Source of the DNA: Phytophthora quininea | Lineage: Eukaryota > Oomycota > Peronosporomycetes > Peronosporales > Peronosporaceae | Direction: 5' to 3' | Assembly (NCBI GenBank): GCA_011947345.1 | Contig: JAAVTG010000215.1 | Coordinates: 124,001 to 188,000 of the forward strand | DNA length: 64,000 nt | Shown: positions 1 to 10,762 of the stretch, in pieces | Layout: each line of letters opens with the position of its first letter | How positions within the stretch are numbered: the first letter of the stretch is position 1 | Program-made: the position numbers and the translations under genes | The notes under the pieces: model-generated | What the model was told of the DNA's origin: nothing | The model's input: only the letters and a program-made list of their open reading frames with translations | The model's database searches: none

Positions 1-2202
1 CATCGCGGAAGAGGAAAAACAGCCCAGCAGTGTACGTCATTTGCAAACTCTCTTCGGCGTACAGGTGGTTCTTCTCCACGGTTTTGAGCAGACTATCGTA
101 ATACTTGGTTATGGTGAAGTTTCCAGAATTATTGCGCAGGACCTTCCATACGGTAGATGTGACCTTCTTGAACCGACGAGGTAGCAAGAGCTCACTCGCT
201 TTATCGTCGAGTTGCAACTGCACGATAAGCTGCTTCCACGCGACTTCAGTATTCCAGAATTGGTTCAAGTAATAGTCAATTGAGAAAATATCGAGGTCAT
301 TCAGCGGTAGACTGGCTAATTGGGCCAGTAACACATCGCTTTTTCAGGCTGAGTGGCATAGCATCGCGGCAACCAGAAGCAGCCTTGCACGCGGCGTTAT
401 ACGTGGTGTCCAGATCTTCAATTTTCCACGACAGTATTCCAAATGCCACTGAATAAACTAAATGCACCCCATTCGCCTGGATCTTTGTATATGTAGTCGT
501 ATTGAAGTCCAACGTGTCTCCAACAATTTTCTTGCCCACTCCAACTGATAGTATCGACGAATTCGACCGCTGAGCGCACGTGGTGGATACATTGGACCCT
601 GAGTAACTAAAGAACTCGCCATCGGTGTACTTTACTAGAAGTTCATTGTCGTCGCAAATTCCACTGGAGTACACAAATGGCTGGATGTGCTCGAATCCAG
701 CATCTAGAGTTTTATCCGAGTATGACGGCGGCATAACGCAACCGTCGGTGGCGCAATAAACACTGTACTCGAACAAATCCCCATCAGTCTTTAGTCGGAT
801 TGTCGAGAGTCATTGCTTTGAACGAGACCGAGTCGCTCAAGTCAATGTTCTGGTAAGCCAATTTGACATTGTCAATTGAGACGTTGGGCGACGAATTCAG
901 CATTTCGTACAGCAGCGGAGTCGAGGTAGCGATAAAATCTGTCGAGGAGATTCCAATTGAGTCGACCGCTGGAATTGTTCCGCTAACGTTCGCATCCTTC
1001 AAACCCTTTGCGTCAAGAGCGATGGAGAACAACTCCATGGCCAAGGTTCTGTTCCACAGGTACGGTAAATCATTGAATTCGACTAGCCCATCGCGTGTGC
1101 TCTCCTCGTAGCTACCAGGTACTTTCATCAGCCATGGCAGTGCTAACGAAGCTGCTATGATGAGGTAGGTCGCGTTCTCGACACTCATGGGCAATTCGCT
1201 ATCAGGTGGTAAGACTGCCATGGACGTGGCATCCAAGGAAAACTCCAGCGATCCATTCGGACTCTATGCTGTCGTCAAGGTGTTTTCGTGCCACGAGCGC
1301 GATCCAAAGCTAAACCAAGGCAGAGGCCCCACATCTTCTCCACTGCTGACATCTCGATCCATAAAATGCGTGCGAAGAATCGTGTTAAGCACCGGATTTT
1401 CTGGTTGGCTTTCAGCAAACGATTCGTTCCACGTCGTAAGTAGCGACCCGTTCGACGCCGGTTCTGGCTGGGAGTCGACCATTTTTACCAAGGTTAGATC
1501 TGCCAATGTGATCGCGACGCTCACATCTCCAGGAATCAATTGGACATTGAGAGAACTAAGACCATTCGTCACCAAAAAGGTCACAGCAGCGCTGAGCAGG
1601 GTCGTAGCAATGAGCGACTGTCCTCCAATCTGCAGCGTCAATCTCGGCATGAAGCTTAGACACGCCACCGCCGACAGCATTGACAAAGCGATCTTTGTTG
1701 GCACCAAGACCGCGGCCACAATCGCACCAGACGCAGAGTTGTAATTGTCACTTTGCGCCTTTAAACTCCCGTCGCTTTGGTTACCGGATACCGTGCCAAG
1801 GCGGACACCAGCGCCGTCACACAGGAGTAGAAGGGTCGTCATTGCAGTAGTCGCAGCCACCGTCACAACGAGCAGCCGGACCCAACGCACGTCAACACGA
1901 AGCTGCGCACTCGCAGTTGGAGGATTTGCAGTCTCCAGATCTTTGCCGTCAAATGGGTTGCCAGAATTCGAGGTGGTCGACTCAAGCAGCACGAAGCCAG
2001 CGATGCTGCTGTTGCTGAGACTTCGAGCTTGCGTCCATGTCTTGGTTAGGTGGATGCCCTTGGTCGAACCACCATTGGGGTCACGTTTGCCGAAGCTGCC
2101 GTCTTTCCCAGTTGGTGGCATTTTGAGTAGTGGCGGCTGCGTTAGTTCTCCTGAGAACTCGTCTAGGGGCCATGATAACAAGATCTTGAAGCGTTGCAAC
2201 AA
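1..2202 (-). pseudogene. Broken large membrane protein gene, truncated by window edge
   Basis: Three consecutive minus-strand reading frames join into one protein. The first (2202-1264) has a charged N-terminus, a membrane segment (VRWVRLLVVTVAATTAM) and further hydrophobic helices. An in-frame TAG at 1264-1266 interrupts it, and the same frame continues to 784. A one-base shift near 783 moves the coding into the frame that runs 776-297, and another shift near 300 leads into a frame that leaves the window at base 1. The later part is rich in Asn-x-Ser/Thr and Cys, as expected of an ectodomain. I do not recognise the family. Three independent lesions favour a pseudogene; sequencing error is the alternative. 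Confidence 0.6.
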
Positions 2203-2563
2203 CTTGCAACGGCCCGGCCCAGATATTTGCCACAGTTAAGAGTTCGCTGAAGGTCAAATTTCGTGAAACGCGAAACGGTTAAATATCTTTTGACTGCAAT
2301 GTGCACGGAGTGATTCGTGCATGATGCAGTCCACGCAAATATGAACCAGCTCAGGAGACTAACTCTCTTCTACGATTCCGAATCGTCGATCCGGTCCCCG
2401 ACCCCATCTGATGATCACTCCATGATAGTCGGCAAATCTGGCCCTGTAGAAACACAACTTTCAGCTGCGAGAAACTAGTCGGCATAGGTCCTGGTACTAC
2501 CGGCTGGCAGTCATCATTTCCAAGTCAGAAGAGTAAGCCCCAAGCACTCTCTTTCGCGTCGCG
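2203..2563. other. Divergent intergenic region
   Basis: This is the shared 5' flank of the minus-strand membrane-protein pseudogene and the plus-strand effector. I see no coding potential. It presumably holds both promoters, but no convincing Inr match was found close to either start. Confidence 0.4.
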
Positions 2564-3730
2564 ATGCGCATTGACCGCATCTTACTGGTGTTGGTAGGCG
2601 TCCTCGTCGTTAAATGCTTCGGTCTCTCGGTTGCCAACAAAATCAGCTATTCGCCCGACAATATCTATACCGGTAAAGGAAGGCGATTACGAACTCGCAC
2701 GACCGCGAAGGAGACAAATGATGAAGACAACGACATCGAGAACCGAGGAAGAATTCCTTTGTCGTCGCTGGAGCAAGCGGTCTCGATAGCCACTTCCAAA
2801 CTCAACACGGACATCTCGTCGGCAGCTATGTCAATCAAGCTCAAGCTGTGGGCCAAGCAGAAGAAATCGATCGATGACGTCAAGAAGCTGCTGGGTATCG
2901 GAACTTCATCTGGGAAGACACTAAAAGATTCTCTGAATGAAAAGTTTCTTGATGAGTTTGCCACTGCGCAAATCTCGCGTTGGGCGAAGAAAGATTTATC
3001 GTTAAGTGATGTCAAAGTGAGATTAGGACTCGACAAGCTCTCGGAGTTTGACATAAAGAGCAATTCGAACTTTAAATACTACGAGAAGTACGTGGAGAAG
3101 CAGATCCCGGTCTGGGTGAAGAAGGAAGTCTCTCCGAACGACGTGTGGGTCAAGTTTGGCCTCGACAAACTGGCATCTCAGGCTTCGGTTATTGAAAGCA
3201 CTCCCAGCTACAAGTTGTACAATAAATTTATGACTAGCGACCTGGAATCGTGGGCGATGAACATGCAGTCGAGGGAGACTGTATTGGAGAAGCTGGGGCT
3301 GCAGAATTTGAAAGGAAAAGCGTTGAAATCGCATCGTAATTACGTTTACTACGAGAAATATGTGCGGTCGGAGAATTCGTATCGACTGAGTGGCTGGCTC
3401 AAGCAGGACTTCTCGACGTTCGATGTGTGGACAGCCTTGAAATTGGGAACTATCCCGCTAGCCCAGCGGGAGAATTCCCAGCAGTACAAGATTTATTCAA
3501 GCTACGTCCAAACTCTCGATGACGCTATGAGCAATGGTCAACGTGTTCCACATGCGATCAGCAAAAGAACTACCCCTGAAGAAATGACGGCGAAAATTAA
3601 TGTATGGTGGTCGACGGAGAGAAATGCTGGTTTTGTCATGTACGCATTGGGACTGGATCAATTGGAGGGTGCAGCGCTGACGAGTCACAAGAACTACAAG
3701 TATTTCGAGCAATTCGTACGTGGATATTAG
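2564..3730 (+). CDS. RxLR effector with tandem WY units
   Basis: Secreted oomycete effector of 388 residues, intact. A signal peptide (MRIDRILLVLVGVLVV..., cleavage near residue 25) is followed by RRLR at residues 40-43 and an acidic dEER-like stretch (DEDNDIENRG) at 53-62. The rest is built of repeated WY-type modules: six conserved Trp helices (KLWAK, SRWAKK, PVWVKK, ESWAMN, SGWLKQ, NVWWST), five of them each followed by a Y-rich helix such as KYYEKYV or KYFEQFV and LGLDKL-type loops. Family knowledge: RxLR proteins are secreted and act inside plant cells, and WY units form a helical scaffold for binding host proteins. The host target cannot be read from the sequence. The start ATG is the first in frame and gives a good signal peptide. 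Confidence 0.9.
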   Translation: MRIDRILLVLVGVLVVKCFGLSVANKISYSPDNIYTGKGRRLRTRTTAKETNDEDNDIENRGRIPLSSLEQAVSIATSKLNTDISSAAMSIKLKLWAKQKKSIDDVKKLLGIGTSSGKTLKDSLNEKFLDEFATAQISRWAKKDLSLSDVKVRLGLDKLSEFDIKSNSNFKYYEKYVEKQIPVWVKKEVSPNDVWVKFGLDKLASQASVIESTPSYKLYNKFMTSDLESWAMNMQSRETVLEKLGLQNLKGKALKSHRNYVYYEKYVRSENSYRLSGWLKQDFSTFDVWTALKLGTIPLAQRENSQQYKIYSSYVQTLDDAMSNGQRVPHAISKRTTPEEMTAKINVWWSTERNAGFVMYALGLDQLEGAALTSHKNYKYFEQFVRGY

Positions 3731-3789
3731 ACCAAAACATCCTACTGCTTTCTTCCGCGACGGAACTCATCATCAAACCAGAGACGGAC

Positions 3790-4953
3790 TTAATGCCTGG
3801 TGCGGCTCAGTCCCGACCGAATTCTCTCCTTTTCAACGTCGCTGAGTTCCCTCGTTGCGCTTAGAAACAGCGCAATTTCGAAGTGACCTTCGTCCACGGC
3901 TTTGGTCATGGCGGCCACCACGTCCAATGTCGCCCCATTTAATAGCAGATGCTCGACGGCGCGCAATTGCTGTCGATCTTCAATGTTTTGGCGATAACCT
4001 ACAGCTGCTGCCAATGCAGTTGTACAAGAAACCTTGCAGTGTTGATGAAGAAACTTTACTACACTGAAGCGGCCATGTAAAGCAGCAGCGGCCATGGCTT
4101 TAGACGACTCTTTCTCTTCATAGTTTTCGTTCAGCTACTTGACTGTGTCGACATACCCAAGCTCAGCCGCAGCGCCCATTCCCCAGTCAGAGGTTTCGGC
4201 TTCCGTGTCGTCGTACAACCATTGCAACACTCTCACATTGCCTCGTGCAGCAGCACACGCGACACCTTTCGTCGTGCCACACTCTGATCGATTCACTTTC
4301 AGCCATTCGAGCATCGTAATCTGCTCGTCCACAAAAGAACTCGGTCGTTTGGCATCGCAGCACGAATCTGTTTCCTCGTTTGTGCATTCTGGAACGTGAT
4401 ATCCTCTAGCCGAGACTTGGTCGACGATGGAACTTTCACATCGATAGTGATGCTCATGCATCCACTTGACAACGTCCAGGTGACCATTAACCGCAGCGTA
4501 AACCATCGCTCGTTTGGTTCCTGATGGTTGTGTACAACAATATTTCGTGCTTGACTGGCCATTCTTACGCATCTTCCTCAACTCGAGCCCAACACCATGG
4601 AGAAATTCAAGCACCTGAAGATGCCCATTCTAGGCGGCGAAGTCTAGTTCTCGATCAACGATGTCCCATACCCGACTGATGTCGAAAAATAAAAACACGT
4701 TTGGGTCCTGTCCATATGGCTGCCATATCCACATGACCACCTCGATTTTGGCAGCCTTGCCAGCTTCAAACATGGCGTAGTGTAGACCCCCAGGCAACGT
4801 GTCGCGGGTGATCTTCAGCAAATAATACAAGACAGCAATTTGACCATGACTCCCAGCTCTTCTCAACGAAGATCGTACACTGAAGTAGGGTGGTGCATTT
4901 GCAAAGACAACGTGCAGTATCTGCTGGACCAAGAAGCTTTGAAAGCCAGTCAT
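3790..4953 (-). pseudogene. W-type ankyrin repeat pseudogene (P1)
   Basis: Minus-strand coding is split over three frames: 4953-4630, 4614-4135 and 4095-3790. The first carries the N-terminal module seen in other local ankyrin genes (QQILHVVFANAPPYF, then RRAGSHGQIAVLYYLL). The second has typical repeats (AAVNGHLDVVKWMHEHHY and EEQITMLEWLKVNRSE). The third ends with EGHFEIALFLSATRELSDVEK, a C-terminus shared with the neighbouring pseudogene at 5295-6007, so the two are old tandem duplicates. Stops and shifts between segments make an active product unlikely. Ankyrin repeats mediate protein binding; partner unknown. Confidence 0.7.
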
Positions 4954-4983
4954 TATTCTCTTATCAGCTTAGTTTCTTCGTCC

Positions 4984-5127
4984 ATGGAATACGCGGCAGA
5001 GGTTGGAGATGTAGAGTTTGTGCAGTGGCTAATTGGTCTCTTGAAACTCCGGCAGATCACATCTCGTCTTCGTATGGGAAGTTTCGAATATGATCCATGC
5101 CGTATCCGTTCGCGATTAGCTACTTGA
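4984..5127 (+). pseudogene. Short ankyrin remnant on the opposite strand
   Basis: A 47-codon stretch starting MEYAAEVGDVEFVQWLIGLL reads like one W-type ankyrin helix pair on the plus strand, directly upstream of the minus-strand P1 start and divergent from it. No N- or C-terminal context survives. It is probably a rearranged fragment; chance resemblance is possible. Confidence 0.35.
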
Positions 5128-5294
5128 GCTGGAAAGTGTTATTTTGTTGAAACGCGTAGTTTACGGAAGTTGACAACCTCAATCGTTCTTGAGGTGTTCA
5201 AGGTTGATGGTCATGTTCCGAGTGTACGTTCCATCATGCGCCGAGTTTGTACTCCATCAGAATTGGTCGTCCCTCTTCCCTATCTACGCACAAT

Positions 5295-6007
5295 TTAAAA
5301 TGTTAGATTCGCAGCTTCCAATATTTTTTCAAGATTAGCTATTCCTCTCAAATGGCGGCAAAACTTCTCAAACCAGAGACAGACTACGTGTTTACTGTCA
5401 GAAGGGTCCGTCCTAAAACTCACAGTCGGCTTTGCCCGAATTATTTTCTTCTCATCGTCGCTCAATTTCCTTCCTGCCCTTAGCAGCAACGCGATCTCGA
5501 AATGGCCCTCTCTCACTGCATTGGCACTGCTGTAGTCTTCGACAGCAAATATTCCAAGACATGTAATCGCTGTCGATGTTTGTTAAGACAGTTGTAACTT
5601 GCAGCCGCAACCTAGGTTGTCGTGATAGATGAATGTGGGGCAATGCTGACGCATCCACTTGCAATGTCGAAGTGACCATATTCAGCAGCTGTGTCCATAA
5701 CTCCCGACAAACACATTTCTTGGAAGTGCTTGTGCAACGATTTGACCGTATCAGAGAGACCGAGCTGTGCTGCAATACGCATTGTCTTGGGTGAACAACT
5801 TGCTGTCGCCTTTGTCCGAAGCCACGCCAAAACTTTCAGATTCCCTCGCTTTGCTGCGCCGTCCATTGCTGCACTGGTGCAATACTCCGATCGGTTCGCT
5901 TTCAGCCACTCCAGCATCGTAATTTGTTCCTCGACAGCATAGTAGTAATGAGAATGCGTTGAGCAATGATCGCCAGCGCGTTTGCGGATGAATTTGTGGG
6001 GCGACAA
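5295..6007 (-). pseudogene. W-type ankyrin repeat pseudogene (P2)
   Basis: Minus-strand segments 6007-5612 and 5516-5295 carry the repeat EEQITMLEWLKANRSEYCTSAAMDGAAKRGNLKVLAWL and a C-terminus EGHFEIALLLRAGRKLSDDEKK. Both match the order and wording of P1 (3790-4614), so this is its tandem paralogue. The middle is out of frame around 5520-5640, and no N-terminal module is visible before 6007. It is therefore 5'-truncated and frameshifted. Confidence 0.65.
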
Positions 6008-6068
6008 CGATCAGGGAACCCCTGTGCTATCGTAGTCGACGTTTTCATTCCAGTGAGTTATGAATAGG

Positions 6069-6075
6069 TGTTGTT

Positions 6076-6106
<31 letters not shown>
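6069..6106. repeat. (TTG)n microsatellite, copy A
   Basis: A trinucleotide run (TTG with two CTG units) at the distal end of copy A. On the minus strand it would read as poly-Gln in a short open frame. The matching run in copy B (18981-19021) is longer by about one to two units. Confidence 0.9.
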
Positions 6107-6199
6107 AGAAAATAGGTTAGCGCTGAAATGGCTGAGTACAGCAAACACGACACACTCGGTACTTTCCTGGCGAAAATCTATACCGATAATACATAGCAA

Positions 6200-6638
6200 T
6201 CCACAACTAGGGATGTTTACAGTTAAGAAGGGGGAAGACTAGTGTTCGTGGCATGGCAGTACAATCGGTTCGGCTCCAAGAAGGTACCTTCCGAGATATG
6301 AGAAAGCTGGGGAAGAACGATCACAAAAAGTGTGGGTACGATCCAAATGCCGACTACTATGAAAATCATGGGTTTTTTTGTCGATCGAAGCCAAGGACAT
6401 CTCTACGTTCTGCCTCGACGCTGCGCTGCTCACGTCGTCGTCCGTGTTGGGGATCAGCTGGATGGCCAGAGCGATGGTGCCGATCTCCCAGCGCATCAGC
6501 GTCGTCACCATGTCTGCAGCGTTCCGGTGGGCGTCAAACGGAGACCCGTAGTTGTTTCGGCCCGACCATCGTCAAAAGTGAGTTTATTTACCTTAGCACC
6601 TATCGGTCACTGACAGGCTTCAACCTTCTCTCCATCAA
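6200..6638. other. Non-coding distal flank of copy A
   Basis: Matches copy B 18452-18890. On the minus strand a remnant reading GRNNYGSPFDAHRNAADMV... lies near 6380-6580. It is described under its copy-B counterpart at 18526-18722. Confidence 0.4.
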
Positions 6639-7752
6639 TCAGATCAGTACAAGCTGGTAGTTCCAGCATTGATTAACAAGTTGACTTCGGAAGTCGCGGT
6701 TGTCATAGAGAAAGTAAACCACTTGTAAATGTCCATTCCACGCAGCTTCGACCATTCCTGATTCAGGAAACATCTCCGTTCGATGCGTGACCAGCCAGCG
6801 GACAACGTCAAGATGGCCATTGCAAGCAGCATTATCGATTGCTTTCGACGTGCAGCCTTCGGATCGATTTTCATGCAGCCATTTGACGACTCGGAGGTGG
6901 CCTCTTTCAGCTGCCGAGTCCATCGCTCTGGTCGTGCAGCCTCCCACTCAGTTTTCATCGAGCCACTGAACCAAAGCCAAATTCCCAGACAAGGCTGCAG
7001 TGTCTATCACGTTTGTCGGGCATTCCCCGCCACAAAGTGCATACAGCCATTTCACCACATCGAGTCTCCCGTGCAAAGCTGCATCGTGGATTGCAGAATG
7101 CATGCTTTCTGCTGTGAAAAGGTGTCGAAAATGGTCATGGAGCCACTTCGTCGATCCCAAACCGCTCCAACCACAAGCCATATTCGCACCCTTCCGTGCA
7201 GGTCTGAACACGGCGATCAAAGAGCCCTTGGGCAAGATCAATATGGCCACGATGCAAAGCTCCCGACAACACCTCCCGAGTCAATCCGATGGCACACTCC
7301 TCATGTAGAAATTGAATGACGTCCAAATGCTGGTTGCGTACAGCTAAGTACATTGTGGATGAAGAATACTGTCCTATCCCAGCAGAATACAACCACTTCA
7401 TACCGTCCAGCCGACCAAACGCTGCAGCAATGTCCATCAGGCCGGAGACTTCACGTTGCCATGGACCATGGTCGTCTAGACGGGGAGCTAGAATCCACTG
7501 CAAAACATGAATATGACCGCTTTTTACAGCAGCCTGAATTGCTAGCCTCCAGTCCGGCACCGTCCACTTCAAGTAATGTTCGAGAGCATCGATCGAATCC
7601 CCACGCTCGCAGGCTGTAGTGAAAGCTCGATCGTCCATGCACTCGTCCAGGTATCGGTCGACGACGTCGACCACGTGGAGTAGAAATTCTCCGCGAACTG
7701 GGAGACATTCTTGACTCATGAAGCGTGTGGTGCGTAGTGGCCTCATCTTCAC
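6639..7752 (-). pseudogene. Small ankyrin pseudogene, copy A
   Basis: A 205-residue N-terminal frame (7752-7135) opens with MRPLRTTRFM or the upstream ATG-like codon and contains the local N-terminal module (EFLLHVVDVVDRYLDECMDD), followed by degenerate ankyrin repeats. A frameshift near 7150-7190 moves the coding to 7250-6948 (AALHGRLDVVKWLYALCGG). An in-frame TGA at 6948-6950 separates that from 6947-6639 (AAERGHLRVVKWLHENRSEGCT). Copies B and C share both lesions, so the gene was already dead when it was duplicated. Copy A keeps a four-G run near 7021-7030 where B and C have three, so A lacks their third lesion. Confidence 0.75.
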
Positions 7753-7844
7753 AATTCCCGTGCTGCAAAACGAAAACTATTACGAATAAGGATTAGATGG
7801 GTTCGACCGGGAAGACTTCATCCAATGAAAAAGGCCTTCGAACT

Positions 7845-10132
7845 CTATTGTCTTTGCGAGTTCCAATCTTCCAGCGCAGTCATCACATCGGTGCGACCGT
7901 TCTCTTTTGCACACATTTGCGCAGTTTCGCCGGCCTTATTCACCAAACCATACGATGCCCCGCTCTGAAGAAGCAATCGAACGGTATCAACACGACCACG
8001 CAAAGCCGCTTGAATGAGAGCAGTGTTACCGTCATTGTCCTGCAAGTCCACCTTAGCGCCACGTGCGATGAGAATTTCGACCGTTTCTGTGTGGCCGCAA
8101 TAGCTTGCATTCAACAGCGCAGACCATCCATTCTGGTCACACAGATTGATATTAGCTCCTCGATCCAGCAGTAACTCCACTATTGCCGTGTACCCAAACA
8201 CTGCTGCAGTTGTCAGTGGTGTGTTTCCATCGCGATCAGGAAGATGAACAGCCTCGGTGGTTTTCAGCAACTCCTCGACCCGTTTGAAAGCACCCTGCTC
8301 GCAAGCAATTCGCAATGCTGTGTCTCCGTTCCGACGCTTTTGATCGATACTTGTGCTTACAGAATTAGAGGCTGCGTTCGCCGAAGAAGTACTAGTATCA
8401 AATAGAAAGAAATCGTCAGTCCTCCCATTCGTTATATGCCAAGCTCGCTCGTAAATGAGCTGCACGAGCTCCGTAAAGCCACTGAAAGAGGCCACAAGTA
8501 ACGGTGGCCATCCCATAAAGTCTCCACGCAAACTCAAATCGGCCCCGTTATCCAAAAGAATCCGAACAACCTCGAGTCTTCTGTGCCAGACGGCAGTGAT
8601 CAACGCAGTGCTCCCACTCGGTAATCGTTGGTCGAGGCGAGCTCCGTTGTTGAATAAATGCTGGACGATGTCGGAATGCCCCATCTGAGCCGCCGTGATC
8701 AACGGGGTGTATCCTTCTTCGTCAGCGAGTTCGATATCTGCGCCGCTCTTGATCAGGGTTATTGCAGCTGCGAATTGACCATGCTCACAAGCAATATTTA
8801 AAGCCGTAGCTCCATTAGGAAGCTGTTTGTTGATGCGTGCTCCACACTGCAGCAAAACATCTATCACGGAAGCATGACCTCGCTCCGCCGCCCACATTAG
8901 AGCCGTCCATCCATTCTTATTTGTTAGATTAGGCTGAGCACCATTATCGCATAGAATTTTCACAACGTCTGCGTGCCCATTCTTAGAAGCCATCACCAAT
9001 GGCATCAATCCATTGTTATTTGCCAAGTCAATAGAAGCACCGCTTTCAATGAAAACCCGTGCAGCGTTAACGTGGCCAAACTCGCAGGCAAAGTACAGGC
9101 TAGTACTTCCATCAGGATGTTGCTTGTCGATTGTAGCTCCAAGCAGAATTAACAACGCCACCACATCTGAATGTCCATTCCGAGAAGCAGACATAAGCGG
9201 CGTCCACCCATTGTAATTTGCCAAGTCAATAGAAGCACCGCTTTCAATGAGAACCCGTGCAGCGTTAACGTGGCCAAACTCGCATGCTAAATACAGGCTA
9301 GTACTTCCATCAGGATGTTGCTTGTCGATTGTAGCTCCAAGCAGAATTAACAACGCCACCACATCTGAATGTCCATAACGAGAAGCAGACATAAGTGGCG
9401 TCCACCCATTGTTAGTTCTCAAGTCGATCGAAGCACCGTTCTCAATGAGAACCCGAGCAGCGTCAACGTGGCCAAACGTGCAAGACAAGAACAGATTAGT
9501 ACTTCCACCAGGATTTTGCTTGTCGATGGTAGCTCCAAGTCGAATGAGCAATGCCACCATGTCCGAATGTCCATTACGAGAAGCGATCATGAGGGCGTCC
9601 ACCCATCGTTCGCTTCCAAATCAATGGAAGCACCGTTCTCAATAAGCGCCCGAGCAGTGTCAAAATGGCCAAACTCGCAAGCTAAATACAGGCTAGTACT
9701 TCCACCAGGATTTTGCTTGTCGATTGTAGCTCCAAGCCCAATTAGCGATGCCACCACATCTGAATGTCCATTCCGAGAAGCAGACATGAGCGGGGTCCAC
9801 CCATCGTTATCTGCCAAGTCGATACCAGCGCTGTTCTCAACGAGCACCCGAGCAGCGTCAAGGTGGCCGTTGAAGGACGCTCTGCAGAGAGCCGTCTCAC
9901 CAGTAGCTTGCCGTTTGTCGACGTAGGCTCCGTGCTGCAGCAGTAGCGATACCACAGTTACGTGACCGTTCTCCGCCGCAGCTATGAGTGGCGTCCTGCC
10001 AGTCTCTGTGTCTGCAGCCTCCACATCCACGCCTTCCCTGTCGAGCAACTCTCGAACCGCCTCCACGTCGCCTGTTTTGCAGGCGTCTCGAAGTCGCAGT
10101 TCCGCATCGACGGCCCCTCCCAATGAGCTCAT
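7845..10132 (-). pseudogene. Large canonical ankyrin gene, copy A (one frameshift)
   Basis: Reads from MSSLGGAVDAELRLRDACK at 10132 to EDWNSQRQ at 7845, with the same ends as the intact 1356-residue copy C (21035-25105). The repeats are canonical 33-mers in alternating pairs (NGWTPLMSASRNGHSDVV... / DGSTSLYFACEFGHVDAAR...). A single-base loss near 9594 (GAGGGCGTCC where the other copies read GAGCGGCGTCC) splits it into 181 and 585 residues. Total span is 2288 bp against 4071 in copy C, a difference of nine 198-bp dimer units plus the one lost base. Expected role: a cytosolic or nuclear protein-binding scaffold; partner unknown. Confidence 0.8.
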
Positions 10133-10529
10133 GCTGGAAGCAAGCTTAGGTCAAATCAGCTCATCCATTTGCATCCCGCCAGAACTGTATACACGGTCAG
10201 TGCACATATTTCCGGATGCAATATTTACGAATTAGCCCCGGTGCACTAGAACGTATACACAAATCCGGAAGTTTCACAGAGCAAGTTGGCCACTTCGTCG
10301 TCGTGGACGTCGTGCTGCTCCGCTTTTCTGCCGTCGACCACCTCGACAAGGTCGACATGGTGACAACGTCGCATCTGGACAAATTGCGTGTCCAGCGATT
10401 CATTCAGTGCTGTCTTGCACCACCCTATCAGCATATCTACTACCACAAATGAACCACTTTGTGGTGTCCGCCCGTCGGCGCCAAGCAGCAGATCAGTTTG
10501 GCGCATCTACAACAACTTTACGCCGAAAT
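10133..10529. other. Upstream region of large ankyrin copy A
   Basis: Bases 10133-10397 are shared with copy C (20775-21034) and probably carry the promoter of the large ankyrin gene. Bases ~10400-10529 are unique to this junction between inverted copy A and direct copy B. No gene seen. Confidence 0.45.
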
Positions 10530-10672
10530 AGTTCGATTCCTCCTTCGGAGCGGGGCATCGTATGGTTTGGTGAATAAGGCCGGCGAAACTGCGCAAATGT
10601 GTGCAAAGAGAACGGTCGCACCGATGTGATGACTGCGCTGGAAGATTGGAACTCGCAAAGACAATAGAGTTC
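10530..10672 (+). pseudogene. 3' end of large ankyrin gene, copy B
   Basis: Plus-strand sequence matching the last ~45 codons of the large ankyrin genes (GASYGLVNKAGETAQMC...EDWNSQRQ, stop near 10672). It has one base lost in the A-run (TGCAAAGAG where copy C has TGCAAAAGAG) and several substitutions at its left edge. It is the truncated start of copy B, which resumes beyond the LINE at 17278. Confidence 0.75.
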
Positions 10673-10683
10673 GAAGGCCTTTT

Positions 10684-10697
10684 CATTGGATGAAGTC
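10684..10697. repeat. LINE target-site duplication, left
   Basis: CATTGGATGAAGTC, repeated exactly at 17264-17277. The single-copy empty site is present at 25122-25135 (copy C) and 7814-7827 (copy A, reverse strand). Confidence 0.92.
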
Positions 10698-10709
10698 ACT
10701 TCTCAATTT
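10694..10709 (+). promoter_or_regulatory. Inr-like start at LINE 5' end
   Basis: AGTCACTTCTCAATTT resembles the oomycete initiator consensus GCTCATTYYNCAWTTT and lies exactly across the 5' junction of the LINE. Non-LTR elements are transcribed from an internal promoter starting at base 1, so a start signal here is expected. Part of the match is supplied by the target sequence. Confidence 0.45.
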
Positions 10710-10762
10710 GCGGTATTGTACTCACCACCAATTGAGCGCCAGTTTCCCCCAACTCTCTAGAG

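Larger units (their letters stand above)
6017..10397. repeat. Segmental copy A (inverted)
   Basis: On the minus strand this block repeats two plus-strand blocks. Bases ~7985-6017 match copy B (10530-10697 plus 17278-19073). Bases ~10397-6665 match copy C (20775-~26270). Near-identity is visible base by base in the small ankyrin gene and in the ~265-bp upstream region. Copy A keeps the empty target site of the LINE found in copy B, at 7814-7827. Confidence 0.85.

Noticed and set aside
6253..6660. Plus-strand frame of 135 codons in copy A, and its copy-B twin 18430-18834
   Set aside because: The frame differs between copies by indels and shows no family character; not a gene.
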